Shown: piece after piece, positions 17,195 to 26,330 of the stretch
Numbering within the stretch: the stretch's first letter is position 1
Layout: each line of letters begins with the position of its first letter
Assembly: GCA_947629175.1 (NCBI GenBank)
Contig: CANRCT010000002.1
Coordinates: forward strand, 62,001 to 126,000
Length of the DNA stretch: 64,000 bases
Direction: 5' to 3'
From: an uncultured Muribaculaceae bacterium
GTDB taxonomy: Bacteria > Bacteroidota > Bacteroidia > Bacteroidales > Muribaculaceae
Notes under the pieces: model-generated
The model's database searches: none
Told to the model about the DNA's origin: nothing
The model's input: only the letters and a program-made list of their open reading frames with translations
Made by a program: the position numbers and the translations under genes

Positions 17195-18664
17195 TCAGGC
17201 CCTGCGCTTCTTTCCGGATGATCTGGCAGTCCTACCCTTCCGACTCACGGAAGTTTTCTTTTTCGACTTCTTGACGGCATGCTTGACAGGCCTAACATAA
17301 TCGGGAGCGAACATCGAGAGAAGCATATCCTCTATTCCGGTCTTGAGAGTGGCTCGTCCGCATGTGAATCCATTGACCATCACCACTATGACATGTGTCG
17401 GCAGACCATCCTCACCGAGAAGATATCCGGCATATGACTGCACTCCTTTCATACTGCCGGTCTTAAGGGCCACACGCCCTTCGAGCGGAGTGTCGCGAAG
17501 AAAACTTTTGAGAGTACCCTCTCGTCCGGCTTTAGGAAAGAGACTGACATAATCGGGCGCTTTGTAATGAGAGGCCATCCAGGTAAACACGTCGGCGAGA
17601 AACATCGGAGTAAGCCTGTCGTTGCGGGAGAGACCGCTTCCGTCCTCCAGCACCACACGCTGTGTATCGACATCACGTGTCTCCCACATATCGAGTTCAG
17701 TCCTCACTGCCTCCGAACGCAACTGACCCGGCGCCACCGAGCGAAGCATAGCCTCGGCCATCATATTGTCGCTTCTGAACATAAGGCTGCGAAGTATATC
17801 CACCAGTGCGGGCGACCGGTGTACATAAAGAGCCGTCACGTCGTCATCGGCACCTGACTGCGCTACCTCGGCTATCTCCACTCCACTCTTGCGAAGCTTC
17901 TGCATCACCTCATGGCGCATCACCGGAGCCGGATCAGGAGTGGCCACCGTTATACTCTCGCCATTGCGTCGCGCATTGCCACGTGACAATATGACTTTGG
18001 AATCTTTCTTGCGATCGACTTTAAGCGATCCTTTTGCCGGAGTATGAGAGACCTTCAGATCCGGAACGAACGGCACCGATTTACCTGAAGGGAGAGTAAG
18101 CACGAACTTGTTGTCACGGAAATTAGCTGCATGGTGAGAAGTACCATAGGGCCACACGATATCCTCGTCGGCCCATCCTGCCGGTACACGGTCCTCCGGT
18201 ATCAGCGATGAATCGATGACCACAGTTCCGGTCACACGCCTGATGCCGGCAGCGCAGACTGCTGCCGCAATACTATCGGAAAAGCCGCCAGCTTCATCAA
18301 AATATGCCGATTCGACAGTAGGATCACCCACACAGCGCACTACGATATCGCCGCGAAGGAGGTCTCCGGAGATCTTGCCTACTGCTTCGACCGAAGTCTC
18401 GTAGCGGTCCGACGGATTCATCAGAGTCAGAACTGACGCCGATGTCAGGGCTTTGGTAATACTCGCCGGCACAAACGCCCTGCGGCTGTTGATATCACGG
18501 AGAGACTCTCCTGTGGCTATATCCGCTATATATATGCCAAGCTGTGACTCCTTGACACCGCTGATGCCAAGGGGGGATGAGGGGCCGGCCGCAGACGCCA
18601 TGAGGCCACAGGCCACCGAACAAACTACCAAAAGACTTTTTACCACTTGACTGTATTTAATCAT
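17195..18664 (-). CDS. dacB: D-alanyl-D-alanine carboxypeptidase/endopeptidase (PBP4, peptidase S13)
   Basis: 489 residues. Periplasmic penicillin-binding protein with a signal peptide of about 26 residues. The three active-site motifs are intact: SITK (S68, K71), SDN (298-300) and KTG (401-403). The insert between motifs 1 and 2 is the PBP4-type extra domain. It trims stem peptides and cleaves cross-links. The last 30 residues are highly basic (Lys/Arg/Ser), like the tail of the M23 peptidase at 6.7 kb. Confidence 0.95.
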   Translation of the reverse strand: MIKYSQVVKSLLVVCSVACGLMASAAGPSSPLGISGVKESQLGIYIADIATGESLRDINSRRAFVPASITKALTSASVLTLMNPSDRYETSVEAVGKISGDLLRGDIVVRCVGDPTVESAYFDEAGGFSDSIAAAVCAAGIRRVTGTVVIDSSLIPEDRVPAGWADEDIVWPYGTSHHAANFRDNKFVLTLPSGKSVPFVPDLKVSHTPAKGSLKVDRKKDSKVILSRGNARRNGESITVATPDPAPVMRHEVMQKLRKSGVEIAEVAQSGADDDVTALYVHRSPALVDILRSLMFRSDNMMAEAMLRSVAPGQLRSEAVRTELDMWETRDVDTQRVVLEDGSGLSRNDRLTPMFLADVFTWMASHYKAPDYVSLFPKAGREGTLKSFLRDTPLEGRVALKTGSMKGVQSYAGYLLGEDGLPTHVIVVMVNGFTCGRATLKTGIEDMLLSMFAPDYVRPVKHAVKKSKKKTSVSRKGRTARSSGKKRRA

Positions 18665-18694
18665 AGTTATGGTCAGGAATGATGTATCAGACTG

Positions 18695-18702
18695 CGAAAT
18701 TA
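18695..18702 (-). promoter_or_regulatory. Possible -7 box of dacB
   Basis: Minus-strand TAATTTCG, one base off the TAnnTTTG consensus, about 30 bases before the dacB ATG. Confidence 0.35.
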
Positions 18703-18776
18703 CGAAAAAACCGCCGTATAGAGCCGCCCGAAGCTAAAAATAGGCCTACAATAGATGTTAATTCGACAATTTTGAG

Positions 18777-18784
18777 TAATTTCG
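18777..18784 (+). promoter_or_regulatory. Possible -7 box of the TetR gene
   Basis: TAATTTCG, the same variant as the divergent dacB box, 26 bases before the TetR ATG. The two boxes face apart across about 75 bases, so the regulator could act on both; no clear palindromic operator was found. Confidence 0.35.
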
Positions 18785-18810
18785 CACACTGAAAGAGTAA
18801 TTGTGCAGAT

Positions 18811-19407
18811 ATGGTTCTAAAGACTCGCGAAAAGCTCATCGATGTGGCCCGGCAGCTCTTTGTACACAAAGGGGTCGAGAACACAACAATGAACGATATT
18901 GCGGCCGCCTCTGACAAGGGGAGGCGCACCATCTACACCTATTTCAAGAACAAGCGTGAGATCTACAATGCAGTAATTGAGCGCGAGAGCGACCGACAGG
19001 TAGAGCGCCTGCGGCTGACGGCTCAGTCGGATCTGGCGCCGGAAGAGAAACTGCGCCGATTTCTCATCGGACGTTTCGACACCATCGACGATGTGAGTTC
19101 CTATCACCCGGGAACCATACGGTCTCTTTTCAGTCTCGACTTCAAAAGAGTCGAGCGGATCCGTCGTCTGGCCACCGTCAAGGAGCGTGAGATCCTTAAG
19201 GAGATCCTCAACGAGGGGGTCAGAAAAGGCTCATTCTCACGCATGCAGGCCGACAGGCTTGAAGCACTCCTGACTATGGTTTTCCAAGGCGCCTACTACT
19301 GCATGATCAAGGGCAATCTTGAAGAAGGGGCAGCCGAACTTGAAGAGCTCCGACGCGACGTGGTGGATTTCGTGATGGACAGCATCGTCAACCGCCGGCC
19401 CGACTGA
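18811..19407 (+). CDS. TetR/AcrR family transcriptional regulator
   Basis: 198 residues. N-terminal helix-turn-helix (about 5-50) with the typical LIDVARQLFVHKG...TTMNDIAAA...GRRTIYTYFKNK pattern, including the Y-x-Y/H-F-x-N/S-K end. The C-terminal ligand-binding domain is all-helical and ends with a dimerisation helix. It probably senses a small hydrophobic ligand. It is divergent from dacB and 47 bases upstream of fabG on the same strand; control of fatty-acid or envelope genes is therefore plausible but is inference from position. Confidence 0.88.
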   Translation: MVLKTREKLIDVARQLFVHKGVENTTMNDIAAASDKGRRTIYTYFKNKREIYNAVIERESDRQVERLRLTAQSDLAPEEKLRRFLIGRFDTIDDVSSYHPGTIRSLFSLDFKRVERIRRLATVKEREILKEILNEGVRKGSFSRMQADRLEALLTMVFQGAYYCMIKGNLEEGAAELEELRRDVVDFVMDSIVNRRPD

Positions 19408-19454
19408 CAATCATAAGCAAATACCTCAATAATATAATAATATCTCTTAGAAAG

Positions 19455-20201
19455 ATGAAACTACTTGAAGGAAAAACAGCCATCGTCACCGGAGCCGCCC
19501 GCGGCATCGGCAAAGCCCTGGCTCTCCGCTTCGCCAAAGAAGGCGCCAACATCGCCTTCACCGATCTCGTAATCGACGAAAACGGCAAAGCTACAGAAGA
19601 TGAGATAGCAGCTCTGGGTGTCAAAGTCAAGGGTTATGCATCAAATGCAGCCGACTTCGAACAGACAAAAGCCGTAGTAGATCAGATCCATAAGGATTTC
19701 GGCTCGATCGACATCCTCGTAAACAACGCAGGCATCACCAAGGACGGCCTCATGATGCGCATGACCGAGCAGCAGTGGGATGCAGTGATAGCCGTCAACC
19801 TCAAGAGCGCCTTCAATTTCATCCATGCCGTGCTTCCGATCATGATGCGCCAGCGCAGCGGCAGCATCATCAATATGGCATCGGTAGTAGGCGTGCACGG
19901 CAACGCAGGCCAGTCAAACTATGCAGCCTCCAAAGCAGGCCTGATAGCCCTGGCAAAGAGCATAGCCCAGGAGGTAGGCTCGCGCGGCATCCGTGCCAAC
20001 GCTATTGCCCCCGGCTTCATCGAGACAGCCATGACAGCCGCTCTGCCCGACAACATCCGCGCCGAATGGGTGCAGAAGATACCCCTGCGCCGCGGAGGCA
20101 AACCCGAGGATATCGCCGATGTGGCCACATTCCTCGCTTCAGACATGTCGAGCTATGTCACCGGCCAGGTCATCCAGGTCGACGGCGGCATGAACATGTG
20201 A
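19455..20201 (+). CDS. fabG: 3-oxoacyl-[acyl-carrier-protein] reductase
   Basis: 248 residues, classical short-chain dehydrogenase. NADPH-binding TGAARGIG at 12-19, NNAG at 90-93, and the catalytic S143, Y156 and K160 (YAASK). The C-terminal VIQVDGGMNM end is typical of FabG. Reduces beta-ketoacyl-ACP in each elongation cycle of fatty acid synthesis. It follows the TetR gene and is closed by a strong terminator. Confidence 0.95.
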   Translation: MKLLEGKTAIVTGAARGIGKALALRFAKEGANIAFTDLVIDENGKATEDEIAALGVKVKGYASNAADFEQTKAVVDQIHKDFGSIDILVNNAGITKDGLMMRMTEQQWDAVIAVNLKSAFNFIHAVLPIMMRQRSGSIINMASVVGVHGNAGQSNYAASKAGLIALAKSIAQEVGSRGIRANAIAPGFIETAMTAALPDNIRAEWVQKIPLRRGGKPEDIADVATFLASDMSSYVTGQVIQVDGGMNM

Positions 20202-20225
20202 TCGCCACAAGCTAAAGCAACCGTC

Positions 20226-20270
20226 AATCCGTGCCGACGATGGATTATATCCGTCAGCGGCACGGATTTT
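20226..20270 (+). terminator. Intrinsic terminator of fabG
   Basis: Perfect 11-bp stem AATCCGTGCCG (20226-20236) / CGGCACGGATT (20258-20268), 21-base loop, then TTTC. Confidence 0.8.
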
Positions 20271-20275
20271 CATTA

Positions 20276-20307
20276 TTTGCAGGAATGGGAGAGAATGTGT
20301 AACTTTG
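20276..20307 (+). promoter_or_regulatory. Promoter of the DUF4290-rimM operon
   Basis: TTTG (20276-20279), 20 bases, TAACTTTG (20300-20307): a full consensus match. The leader is about 16 bases, because the ATG is at 20330. Confidence 0.78.
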
Positions 20308-20329
20308 AGGAAAATTTCAAAACTGACGG

Positions 20330-20920
20330 ATGTTAAGATACAACACTCAGCTCGAAAGGCTGAAACTTCCGGAATACGGACGCAACATACAGAACATGGT
20401 GGAGCATTGCCTCACCATCACCGACCGCGAGGAGCGGAACGCATGCGCCAGAAGCATCATATCGGCCATGGCACAGCTGACGCCCCAGGCGAAAAACGAC
20501 CCTGACCACATCAGAAAACTATGGGATCATCTGGCCATAATCTCCGATTTCAGGCTCGACATAGATTATCCGTTCGAACAGGTGGAACAGAGCGCCCTCC
20601 ACAGCGCTCCCGAACGAGTGGCCTATGGTTTACAGAACATACGCTACCGCCACTATGGCAAATCGGTGGAAAGGCTTGTTGCGACAGCGTCGGCTATGGA
20701 GCCCGGGCAGGAACGCGACACGCTCATAAGGCTCATTGCCAACCACATGAAAAAACTGATGCTGGATGTAAACCGCGACGGTGTGGACGACGCCAAGATA
20801 TTCAAAGATCTTGCCGAACTCTCACACGGCGAGATCAGGGTCAGACCGGAAGAGATGCGGCTTCATGAATTCAAAGCCGTGCAGCAGCCCGCGGGCAAGA
20901 AACGCCGCAAACGCCAGTAA
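20330..20920 (+). CDS. DUF4290 domain-containing protein
   Basis: 196 residues, matching the Bacteroidetes-specific DUF4290 family (start RYNTQLERLKLPEYGRNIQ, then WDHLAIISDFRLDIDYPF). Mostly helical, cytosolic, with a basic C-terminal tail (GKKRRKR). Function unknown. In other Bacteroidales that I recall, it sits with murA and rimM; here rimM follows after 10 bases and no murA is present. Confidence 0.88.
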   Translation: MLRYNTQLERLKLPEYGRNIQNMVEHCLTITDREERNACARSIISAMAQLTPQAKNDPDHIRKLWDHLAIISDFRLDIDYPFEQVEQSALHSAPERVAYGLQNIRYRHYGKSVERLVATASAMEPGQERDTLIRLIANHMKKLMLDVNRDGVDDAKIFKDLAELSHGEIRVRPEEMRLHEFKAVQQPAGKKRRKRQ

Positions 20921-20930
20921 GACTTAAGCT

Positions 20931-21464
20931 ATGATCAAGGCAAGTGAACTCACAGCCATCGGAGCCATCGTAAAGCCCCACGGAGTGAAAGGCGAGATGG
21001 TCATCAGCATGAGAGACGACCGTATCGACATCGGCCGGACCGAATGTATCGTAATGGATATGGATGGTATCTACGTGCCTTTTTTCATAGAGAATGTACG
21101 CCAGAAAGGCCGTGAATCATTCATAATCTCCATCGACGGAATCAATTCTGACACCAAGGCATCTGAATTCACCGGCAAGACCGTCTATGCTCTCCGCGAC
21201 CGCATGGCCGCGACAAGCGATGATGACGCCGACGACGGCTTTTATGCATCTGACCTGATAGGATTCAAGGCTCTGAAACCCGATGGCTCCACGACAGGCA
21301 CAATAACCGATATAGAGGACAGCACGCTCAACGTGCTCGCCATTATCCTGACCGCTGACGGACGCACAGTCTACATGCCGCTGGCCGAAGAGTTTATCAC
21401 CGACATAGACCCCGACAGCCGCACCATCACGTTTGATGCGCCCGAAGGCATCGAGTCACTCTGA
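20931..21464 (+). CDS. rimM: Ribosome maturation factor RimM
   Basis: 177 residues. N-terminal RimM beta-barrel (GAIVKPHGVKGEMVI) and C-terminal PRC-barrel (YASDLIGFKAL ... VYMPLAEEFI). Binds ribosomal protein S19 and helps assemble the 30S head. Second gene of the operon begun at 20330. Confidence 0.93.
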   Translation: MIKASELTAIGAIVKPHGVKGEMVISMRDDRIDIGRTECIVMDMDGIYVPFFIENVRQKGRESFIISIDGINSDTKASEFTGKTVYALRDRMAATSDDDADDGFYASDLIGFKALKPDGSTTGTITDIEDSTLNVLAIILTADGRTVYMPLAEEFITDIDPDSRTITFDAPEGIESL

Positions 21465-21499
21465 ACAGTTTTACCTACTAATGCGAAAACACCACTGAT

Positions 21500-21799
21500 A
21501 TGGAATTCGACGAGACCAAAGCTATTGAATACATGCGCAAGGCTCTCGGCAAACGCGCCGAAGCCTATGATGACGACCAGCTCCTCAATCTGATCGACAT
21601 CATATGGGATTTCTATGAGGAAAACGGCCTGCTCGACATAGATGCCGACGAGGAGATCGACGACGAGGAAGACGTGCTCGACGATCTCGTGGCTTATGCC
21701 AGACGGATGCTCCGCAAGGACAAGGAATCGAGGATCAGCGACGACGACATAGCTCCCCTTATCGAAGCAGAGATCGACTATGAGAACTCTCTCGAATAA
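21500..21799 (+). CDS. Small acidic conserved hypothetical protein
   Basis: 99 residues, strongly acidic: about a third are Asp or Glu, concentrated at 49-60. Predicted all-helical, with no signal peptide. The last 20 bases overlap the start of the OmpA-like gene. It lies 35 bases after rimM in the same operon. I do not recognise a function; the coding pattern and tight packing support a real gene. Confidence 0.75.
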   Translation: MEFDETKAIEYMRKALGKRAEAYDDDQLLNLIDIIWDFYEENGLLDIDADEEIDDEEDVLDDLVAYARRMLRKDKESRISDDDIAPLIEAEIDYENSLE

Positions 21800-22475
21800 A
21801 CTCACGGCTCCCAAACTGCTGGCCATACTGACTGCCGTCATGCTCATATGGCCGGCCGGTGCCGAGGCGCAGTTCTTCAGAAAAAAAGAGAACCGCTATA
21901 CCGATCCGTATAAGGGATTCTCAGAGGAGGCCTACATGGACATGGACTTTCTTCCCAACCTCTCCACACCGGAAGTACATGAAAAAGCCAAGGGAGGAGT
22001 AAAAAAGGCCGTAAGAAGTCTGGCAGAGCAACTCAAGAACAAAGCCACAGTGGATCTGGTAAGAAACGATGAGGTCGTGCTGGTGACATTCCCGACCGAC
22101 GATCTCTTCTTGCCCAACGACACGATGCTGACCACCGAAGGAGGGGCGCTTCTGACACCGTTGCTTCCACACATGAGAGACCCGATGATGTACAAGATAG
22201 TGCTTGCCGTGCACACTGACGACACCGGTTCGGATTTCTACCGCGACGCGCTTTCGACCGCACGCCTTAATTCCGTCTACGATTGGTTCATGCTTGCAGT
22301 CGACTCCGGACAGTTGCAGGAAAGCCTGATCATAATACCCTTCGCAATGTCGAATTCGATGCCTCTGGCCGACAATGACAGCCGGGCCAACCGTGCCGGG
22401 AACAGGCGTCTTGAGGTATATTTCATACCGGGCCCTAAGCTTATCGACGCAGCTTATAAAGGACAGCTCAAATAA
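21780..22475 (+). CDS. Secreted OmpA-C-like protein
   Basis: 231 residues. A signal peptide of about 31 residues ends at AEAQ. The C-terminal half (about 95-222) resembles an OmpA/MotB peptidoglycan-binding domain: [13 protein letters not shown], then [22 protein letters not shown], and finally [12 protein letters not shown]. The usual G-H-T/A-D and R-R-V/I/L landmarks are present as VHTDDTG and NRRLEVY. It is likely periplasmic and wall-binding. The N-terminal 65 residues are unique. It overlaps the acidic gene by 20 bases and is followed by proS after 28 bases. Confidence 0.78.
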   Translation: MRTLSNKLTAPKLLAILTAVMLIWPAGAEAQFFRKKENRYTDPYKGFSEEAYMDMDFLPNLSTPEVHEKAKGGVKKAVRSLAEQLKNKATVDLVRNDEVVLVTFPTDDLFLPNDTMLTTEGGALLTPLLPHMRDPMMYKIVLAVHTDDTGSDFYRDALSTARLNSVYDWFMLAVDSGQLQESLIIIPFAMSNSMPLADNDSRANRAGNRRLEVYFIPGPKLIDAAYKGQLK

Positions 22476-22503
22476 ACAACCACATATCATCATACATACA
22501 GAA

Positions 22504-23985
22504 ATGGCAACAGAACTAAAGGAACTCACCAAAAGAGCAGACAATTATTCACAATGGTACAACGACCTCGTGGTCAAAGCCGACCTTGCCGAACAGTCGC
22601 CGGTGAGAGGATGTATGGTCATCAAGCCCTACGGCTATGCCATATGGGAGAAAATGCAGCGTGAACTTGACCGCATGTTCAAGGAGACGGGGGTGCAGAA
22701 CGCCTATTTTCCCCTGCTGATCCCGAAATCGTTTCTTTGCCGCGAAGCAGAGCACGTAGAAGGTTTCGCAAAAGAGTGTGCGGTGGTGACCCACTATCGC
22801 CTGAAGAATGATCCCAACGGAAGCGGCGTGATCGTCGACCCCGAAGCCCGTCTGGAGGAAGAACTCATAGTACGCCCCACATCCGAGACAATAATCTGGG
22901 GCACTTACCGCAACTGGATCCACAGCTACCGCGATCTGCCCATCCTGTGCAACCAGTGGGCCAACGTGATGCGCTGGGAGATGCGCACCCGCATGTTCCT
23001 CCGCACATCGGAGTTTCTCTGGCAGGAGGGTCACTGCGCCCACGCTACAGCCGAGGAGTCGGAAGCGCGCACTGTGCAGATGATCAACCTCTACGCCGAC
23101 TTCGCCGAGAAATACATGGCCATGCCGGTGATCAAGGGCGTAAAATCGGCCAACGAACGGTTTGCAGGAGCTGTCAACACCTATACGATCGAAGCGATGA
23201 TGCAGGACGGCAAAGCTCTTCAGAGCGGCACATCCCACAATCTCGGACAGAATTTCGCAAAGGCGTTTGACGTCACTTTCGTCAACAAGGACAATCAGCC
23301 TGAATACGTGTGGGCCAACTCATGGGGAGTGTCGACGCGCCTGATGGGTGCTCTCATAATGAGCCATTCCGACGACAACGGCCTTGTGCTCCCTCCGCAT
23401 CTTGCCCCGATCCAGGTTGTTATAGTACCGATATACAAAAACGCCGAACAGCTCAAACAGATCAGCAGCCACATAGAGCCTATCGTGATCAAGCTCAAGG
23501 AGCTGGGTATAAGCGTGAAGTATGACGACGCCGACAATCGCCGCCCGGGCTTCAAGTTTGCCGACTACGAGCTGAAGGGCGTTCCGGTGCGTCTGGTTGT
23601 CGGAGCGCGCGACATTGAGAAGGGCACCGTCGAGATCATGCGCCGCGACACGCTCGAAAAGAGCGAGGCTCCCCTTGAAGGTATCGCCGGCCACGTAAAG
23701 AGCCTGCTTGAAGAAATTCAGGCCAATATCTATCAGAAAGCCCTCAAGCACCGCGAGGAGATGACCCGCACTGTCGAGACCTACGACGAATTCAAACAGG
23801 AAATCGAAAAAGGCGGATTCATCCTCGCCCACTGGGACGGAACGACAGAGACCGAGCTCAAGATCAAAGAGGATACGAAGGCTACACTCCGCTGCATCCC
23901 TCTCGACGGCGACACCACCCCGGGCAAATGCATGGTGACCGGCCGGCCTTCGCGCCAGAGAGTGATCTTCGCCCGCAATTACTGA
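22504..23985 (+). CDS. proS: Prolyl-tRNA synthetase, archaeal/eukaryote type
   Basis: 493 residues from ATG 22504; a longer in-frame start at 22375 lies inside the preceding gene and is rejected. Class II core with [37 protein letters not shown] and a [14 protein letters not shown] motif 3-region. It lacks the bacterial editing insertion and carries the C-terminal zinc-like domain ending RVIFARNY, hence the archaeal/eukaryotic ProRS subtype that Bacteroidetes use. Charges tRNA(Pro). Last gene of the DUF4290 operon; a terminator follows. Confidence 0.96.
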   Translation: MATELKELTKRADNYSQWYNDLVVKADLAEQSPVRGCMVIKPYGYAIWEKMQRELDRMFKETGVQNAYFPLLIPKSFLCREAEHVEGFAKECAVVTHYRLKNDPNGSGVIVDPEARLEEELIVRPTSETIIWGTYRNWIHSYRDLPILCNQWANVMRWEMRTRMFLRTSEFLWQEGHCAHATAEESEARTVQMINLYADFAEKYMAMPVIKGVKSANERFAGAVNTYTIEAMMQDGKALQSGTSHNLGQNFAKAFDVTFVNKDNQPEYVWANSWGVSTRLMGALIMSHSDDNGLVLPPHLAPIQVVIVPIYKNAEQLKQISSHIEPIVIKLKELGISVKYDDADNRRPGFKFADYELKGVPVRLVVGARDIEKGTVEIMRRDTLEKSEAPLEGIAGHVKSLLEEIQANIYQKALKHREEMTRTVETYDEFKQEIEKGGFILAHWDGTTETELKIKEDTKATLRCIPLDGDTTPGKCMVTGRPSRQRVIFARNY

Positions 23986-23997
23986 TCCCGACATATC

Positions 23998-24026
23998 GCC
24001 TGCGGCCGGATGGCCGCAGGCTTTAA
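23998..24026 (+). terminator. Intrinsic terminator of proS
   Basis: Perfect 10-bp stem GCCTGCGGCC (23998-24007) / GGCCGCAGGC (24012-24021) with a 4-base loop, followed by TTTAATT. Confidence 0.85.
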
Positions 24027-24038
24027 TTCACACCCAGC

Positions 24039-25010
24039 ATGAGTCAAACACGTATCGCGACAGGACGTCAAGCCCGACTGGCCATCGTCATACCCTGTTA
24101 CAACGAGGAAGAGGCGCTGCCCCTTACCGTCGGACGACTGACAGAAATAATCGACAGAATGGCTGCCGAAGGGCTTGTGACATCCGACAGCTATATCATG
24201 TGCTGTGACGACGGGAGCCGCGATGCCACATGGCAGGTAATACAGGACATGCATGCTTCAAATCCGCGTGTCAAGGGTATTTCGCTTGCCCATAACCGCG
24301 GGCATCAGTACGCACTGCTTGCCGGACTCATGACGGTGCGCGACGAATGCGACGCAGCCATCAGCATCGACGCCGACCTGCAGGATGACCCTCAAGCCAT
24401 GGTGGAGATGGTGAGAAAATTCACCGAAGGCGCCGACATAGTCTACGGCGTGCGCAGAAGTCGGGCCACCGACACATGGTTCAAGCGCACGACTGCACGT
24501 GGCTTTTACCGTTTTCAACACAGCATGGGTCTCGAAACCATATATGACCATGCCGACTACCGCCTGTTGAGCCGGCGAGCGCTCGATCTGCTGTCGGCTT
24601 ACGGAGAGAGCAATCTGTTTCTTCGCGGAATAGTTCCGCAGCTCGGACTTTCAACCGCCATTGTAGAATATGACCGCAAGGAGAGAGTAGCGGGCGAATC
24701 GAAATATCCGCTGAAGAAGATGCTGAGCCTGTCGATCGACGGCATTACATCTTTTTCCTCCCGTCCGATAAGAATGATATTCTATGTAGGGCTCGGACTG
24801 CTTATAGCCGACATTGCTACCGCCATATATGTGATGCTGTCGTGGATGCGGCATGATGTGGAGCCCGGCTGGACCTCGCTCATATTGTCAGTATGGTTTC
24901 TTGGCAGTCTGATTCTCATGGCCCTCGGCATTGTGGGCGAATACATAGGCAAAATATTCATAGAAGTCAAGCATAGGCCGAGATATGCCATCAAAGAGAT
25001 ACTCAAATGA
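24039..25010 (+). CDS. Membrane-bound family 2 glycosyltransferase (DPM1/GtrB-like)
   Basis: 323 residues. GT-A domain with IVIPCYNEEEALP, CCDDGSRD (about 56-62) and the metal-binding DADLQDDP (111-118). Two C-terminal membrane helices (about 245-268 and 280-303) resemble GtrB/ArnC enzymes that move a sugar from a nucleotide onto polyprenyl phosphate on the cytosolic face. The acceptor gene that would use the lipid-linked sugar is not in the window. It ends in an ATGA overlap with the HU-fold gene. Confidence 0.9.
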   Translation: MSQTRIATGRQARLAIVIPCYNEEEALPLTVGRLTEIIDRMAAEGLVTSDSYIMCCDDGSRDATWQVIQDMHASNPRVKGISLAHNRGHQYALLAGLMTVRDECDAAISIDADLQDDPQAMVEMVRKFTEGADIVYGVRRSRATDTWFKRTTARGFYRFQHSMGLETIYDHADYRLLSRRALDLLSAYGESNLFLRGIVPQLGLSTAIVEYDRKERVAGESKYPLKKMLSLSIDGITSFSSRPIRMIFYVGLGLLIADIATAIYVMLSWMRHDVEPGWTSLILSVWFLGSLILMALGIVGEYIGKIFIEVKHRPRYAIKEILK

Positions 25011-25279
25011 CCGATACAAAATCACTTGAAACACAGCTCTCGATGGAGAGCGGTAAAAACGCCGGCGCCATAGAGGCGGATATAAAGGCGATAGCAGACG
25101 TGCTTGGCGAACTGTGCGCACAGGGCGATTCTGTGGCCATACCCGGTTTCGGCACTTTCCAGTCAGTAAAGACCGACGAACATGTCCACACCGATGACGA
25201 TGGACACCGCATGCTCGTGCCTCCATCCATCACTGTAGAATTCAAATCGAGCGTAGTGCTCCGCAAATCTCTTAACTGA
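25007..25279 (+). CDS. HU-family DNA-binding protein (short)
   Basis: 90 residues. HU/IHF fold signature IPGFGTFQSVK at about 45-55 and C-terminal SSVVLRKSLN. Compared with standard HU, the DNA-binding beta-arm is replaced by a shorter, acidic-rich stretch (HVHTDDDGHRML). It overlaps the glycosyltransferase by 4 bases and shares one base with the next HU-fold gene, so three genes are coupled. DNA binding is likely but affinity may be reduced; it may form a heterodimer with the next product. Confidence 0.8.
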   Translation: MTDTKSLETQLSMESGKNAGAIEADIKAIADVLGELCAQGDSVAIPGFGTFQSVKTDEHVHTDDDGHRMLVPPSITVEFKSSVVLRKSLN

Positions 25280-26106
25280 TGAACGAGAAAATTCCCTTGC
25301 GCACTTTTGCGGAAAAAGTAGCCGAAACAACCGGGCGAAGCGAAGCCGAAATGGAATCGCTTATCAGGCGCTTGTTTGAACTCATAGCCGAAGGCCTCCA
25401 TGAGGGGCGTAAGGTAGAAGTAAAAGGTCTCGGGACCTTTTCTCTGTCGGATAATCCGGCCGACCCCGTAGATTTCTATCCGGCAAGCGCGTGGGCAGAG
25501 AGAGTCAACGCTCCGTTTGCCATGTTCACACCTGAAGAGCTGGCCCCCGATGCCAGTGAGAGTGATTTCAATGAAATCGGTTCAATCGCCGAGGAAGAAA
25601 GCGACACACCGGATTCCCTGCCGCAGCATGATCAATCGGCTGACAGCACAGCAACCGAACCTGTCGCCGGCCCGGCAGCTGCTGATAATCTTACGGAAGA
25701 GACCAAGGCCGCTGCGCACCAGTCAGATGCGGCTTCTGAAGTGGCTGTCATTGAATCACCAGAAGTAGCCGATTCCCCGGAAGAGAGCGCAGACGACCGG
25801 ACACTCGATACTCCGGCCGCCACAGAGGAAGCTGTTCTTTCATCGCCAGAAGCCGACAGCTTCGTCAACAGTCAGGACAACCATGACGAAGCCGTCGAAA
25901 CAACAGATAATTACGCGGAAAACTCGACGGATGACGCGACTGAAAAGAACGGATTCGGACGCGGATTCATCGTAGGACTGATAGTCGGCCTGGCCATCGG
26001 CGCACTCGGCCTCTGCTGCTACGTGATGTATTTCGTACACGCCTCAGGAGAGACACAGCCGGTGGAAACCGAACTGGTGGAAACAGCCCCTCTACCGGTG
26101 GAATGA
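25279..26106 (+). CDS. HU-fold protein with acidic linker and C-terminal membrane helix
   Basis: 275 residues in three parts. Residues 1-90 are an HU/IHF-like domain (EVKGLGTFSLSDNP around 47-60). Residues 91-222 are a disordered region rich in Glu, Asp, Ala, Ser and Thr. Residues about 229-253 form a single strongly hydrophobic helix (GFIVGLIVGLAIGALGL), followed by a 20-residue tail. No signal peptide, so a tail-anchored-like topology with the HU domain in the cytosol is expected. This could link DNA or a nucleoid protein to the inner membrane. The start codon overlaps the stop of the short HU gene (TGATG). The HU domain lacks a typical long beta-arm, so DNA binding should be tested. Confidence 0.78.
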   Translation: MNEKIPLRTFAEKVAETTGRSEAEMESLIRRLFELIAEGLHEGRKVEVKGLGTFSLSDNPADPVDFYPASAWAERVNAPFAMFTPEELAPDASESDFNEIGSIAEEESDTPDSLPQHDQSADSTATEPVAGPAAADNLTEETKAAAHQSDAASEVAVIESPEVADSPEESADDRTLDTPAATEEAVLSSPEADSFVNSQDNHDEAVETTDNYAENSTDDATEKNGFGRGFIVGLIVGLAIGALGLCCYVMYFVHASGETQPVETELVETAPLPVE

Positions 26107-26151
26107 CGTCAGTCGCCGTCAAGCTTCAATTTTTGTGAAATAATTAAAAGG

Positions 26152-26227
26152 TTTGTAAGAATAAACCTATAATAGCTAATTTTAACACACCGTAAGTCGC
26201 TCAAAGGTGTTATTATATATAATTTTG
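26152..26227 (+). promoter_or_regulatory. Promoter region of the moxR-bat operon
   Basis: Two candidate promoters. The first is TTTG (26152-26155), 21 bases, TAATTTTA (26177-26184). The second is a perfect TAATTTTG -7 box (26220-26227) followed by GC, without a good -33. The rest of the 224-base gap is AT-rich and shows no gene. The leader before moxR would be about 100-140 bases. Confidence 0.5.
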
Positions 26228-26330
26228 CGTAGGTCATTGCTGCCGGAATGCAATGGCCAATCAGACATATTGACCATACAATACGACAAAACGAACAACA
26301 ATACTTTAACTTAAAGCCGCAAAATATCTT

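Noticed and set aside
22375-22503. N-terminal extension of proS
   Set aside because: It lies within the OmpA-like gene and encodes no family sequence. The family starts at the ATG at 22504.
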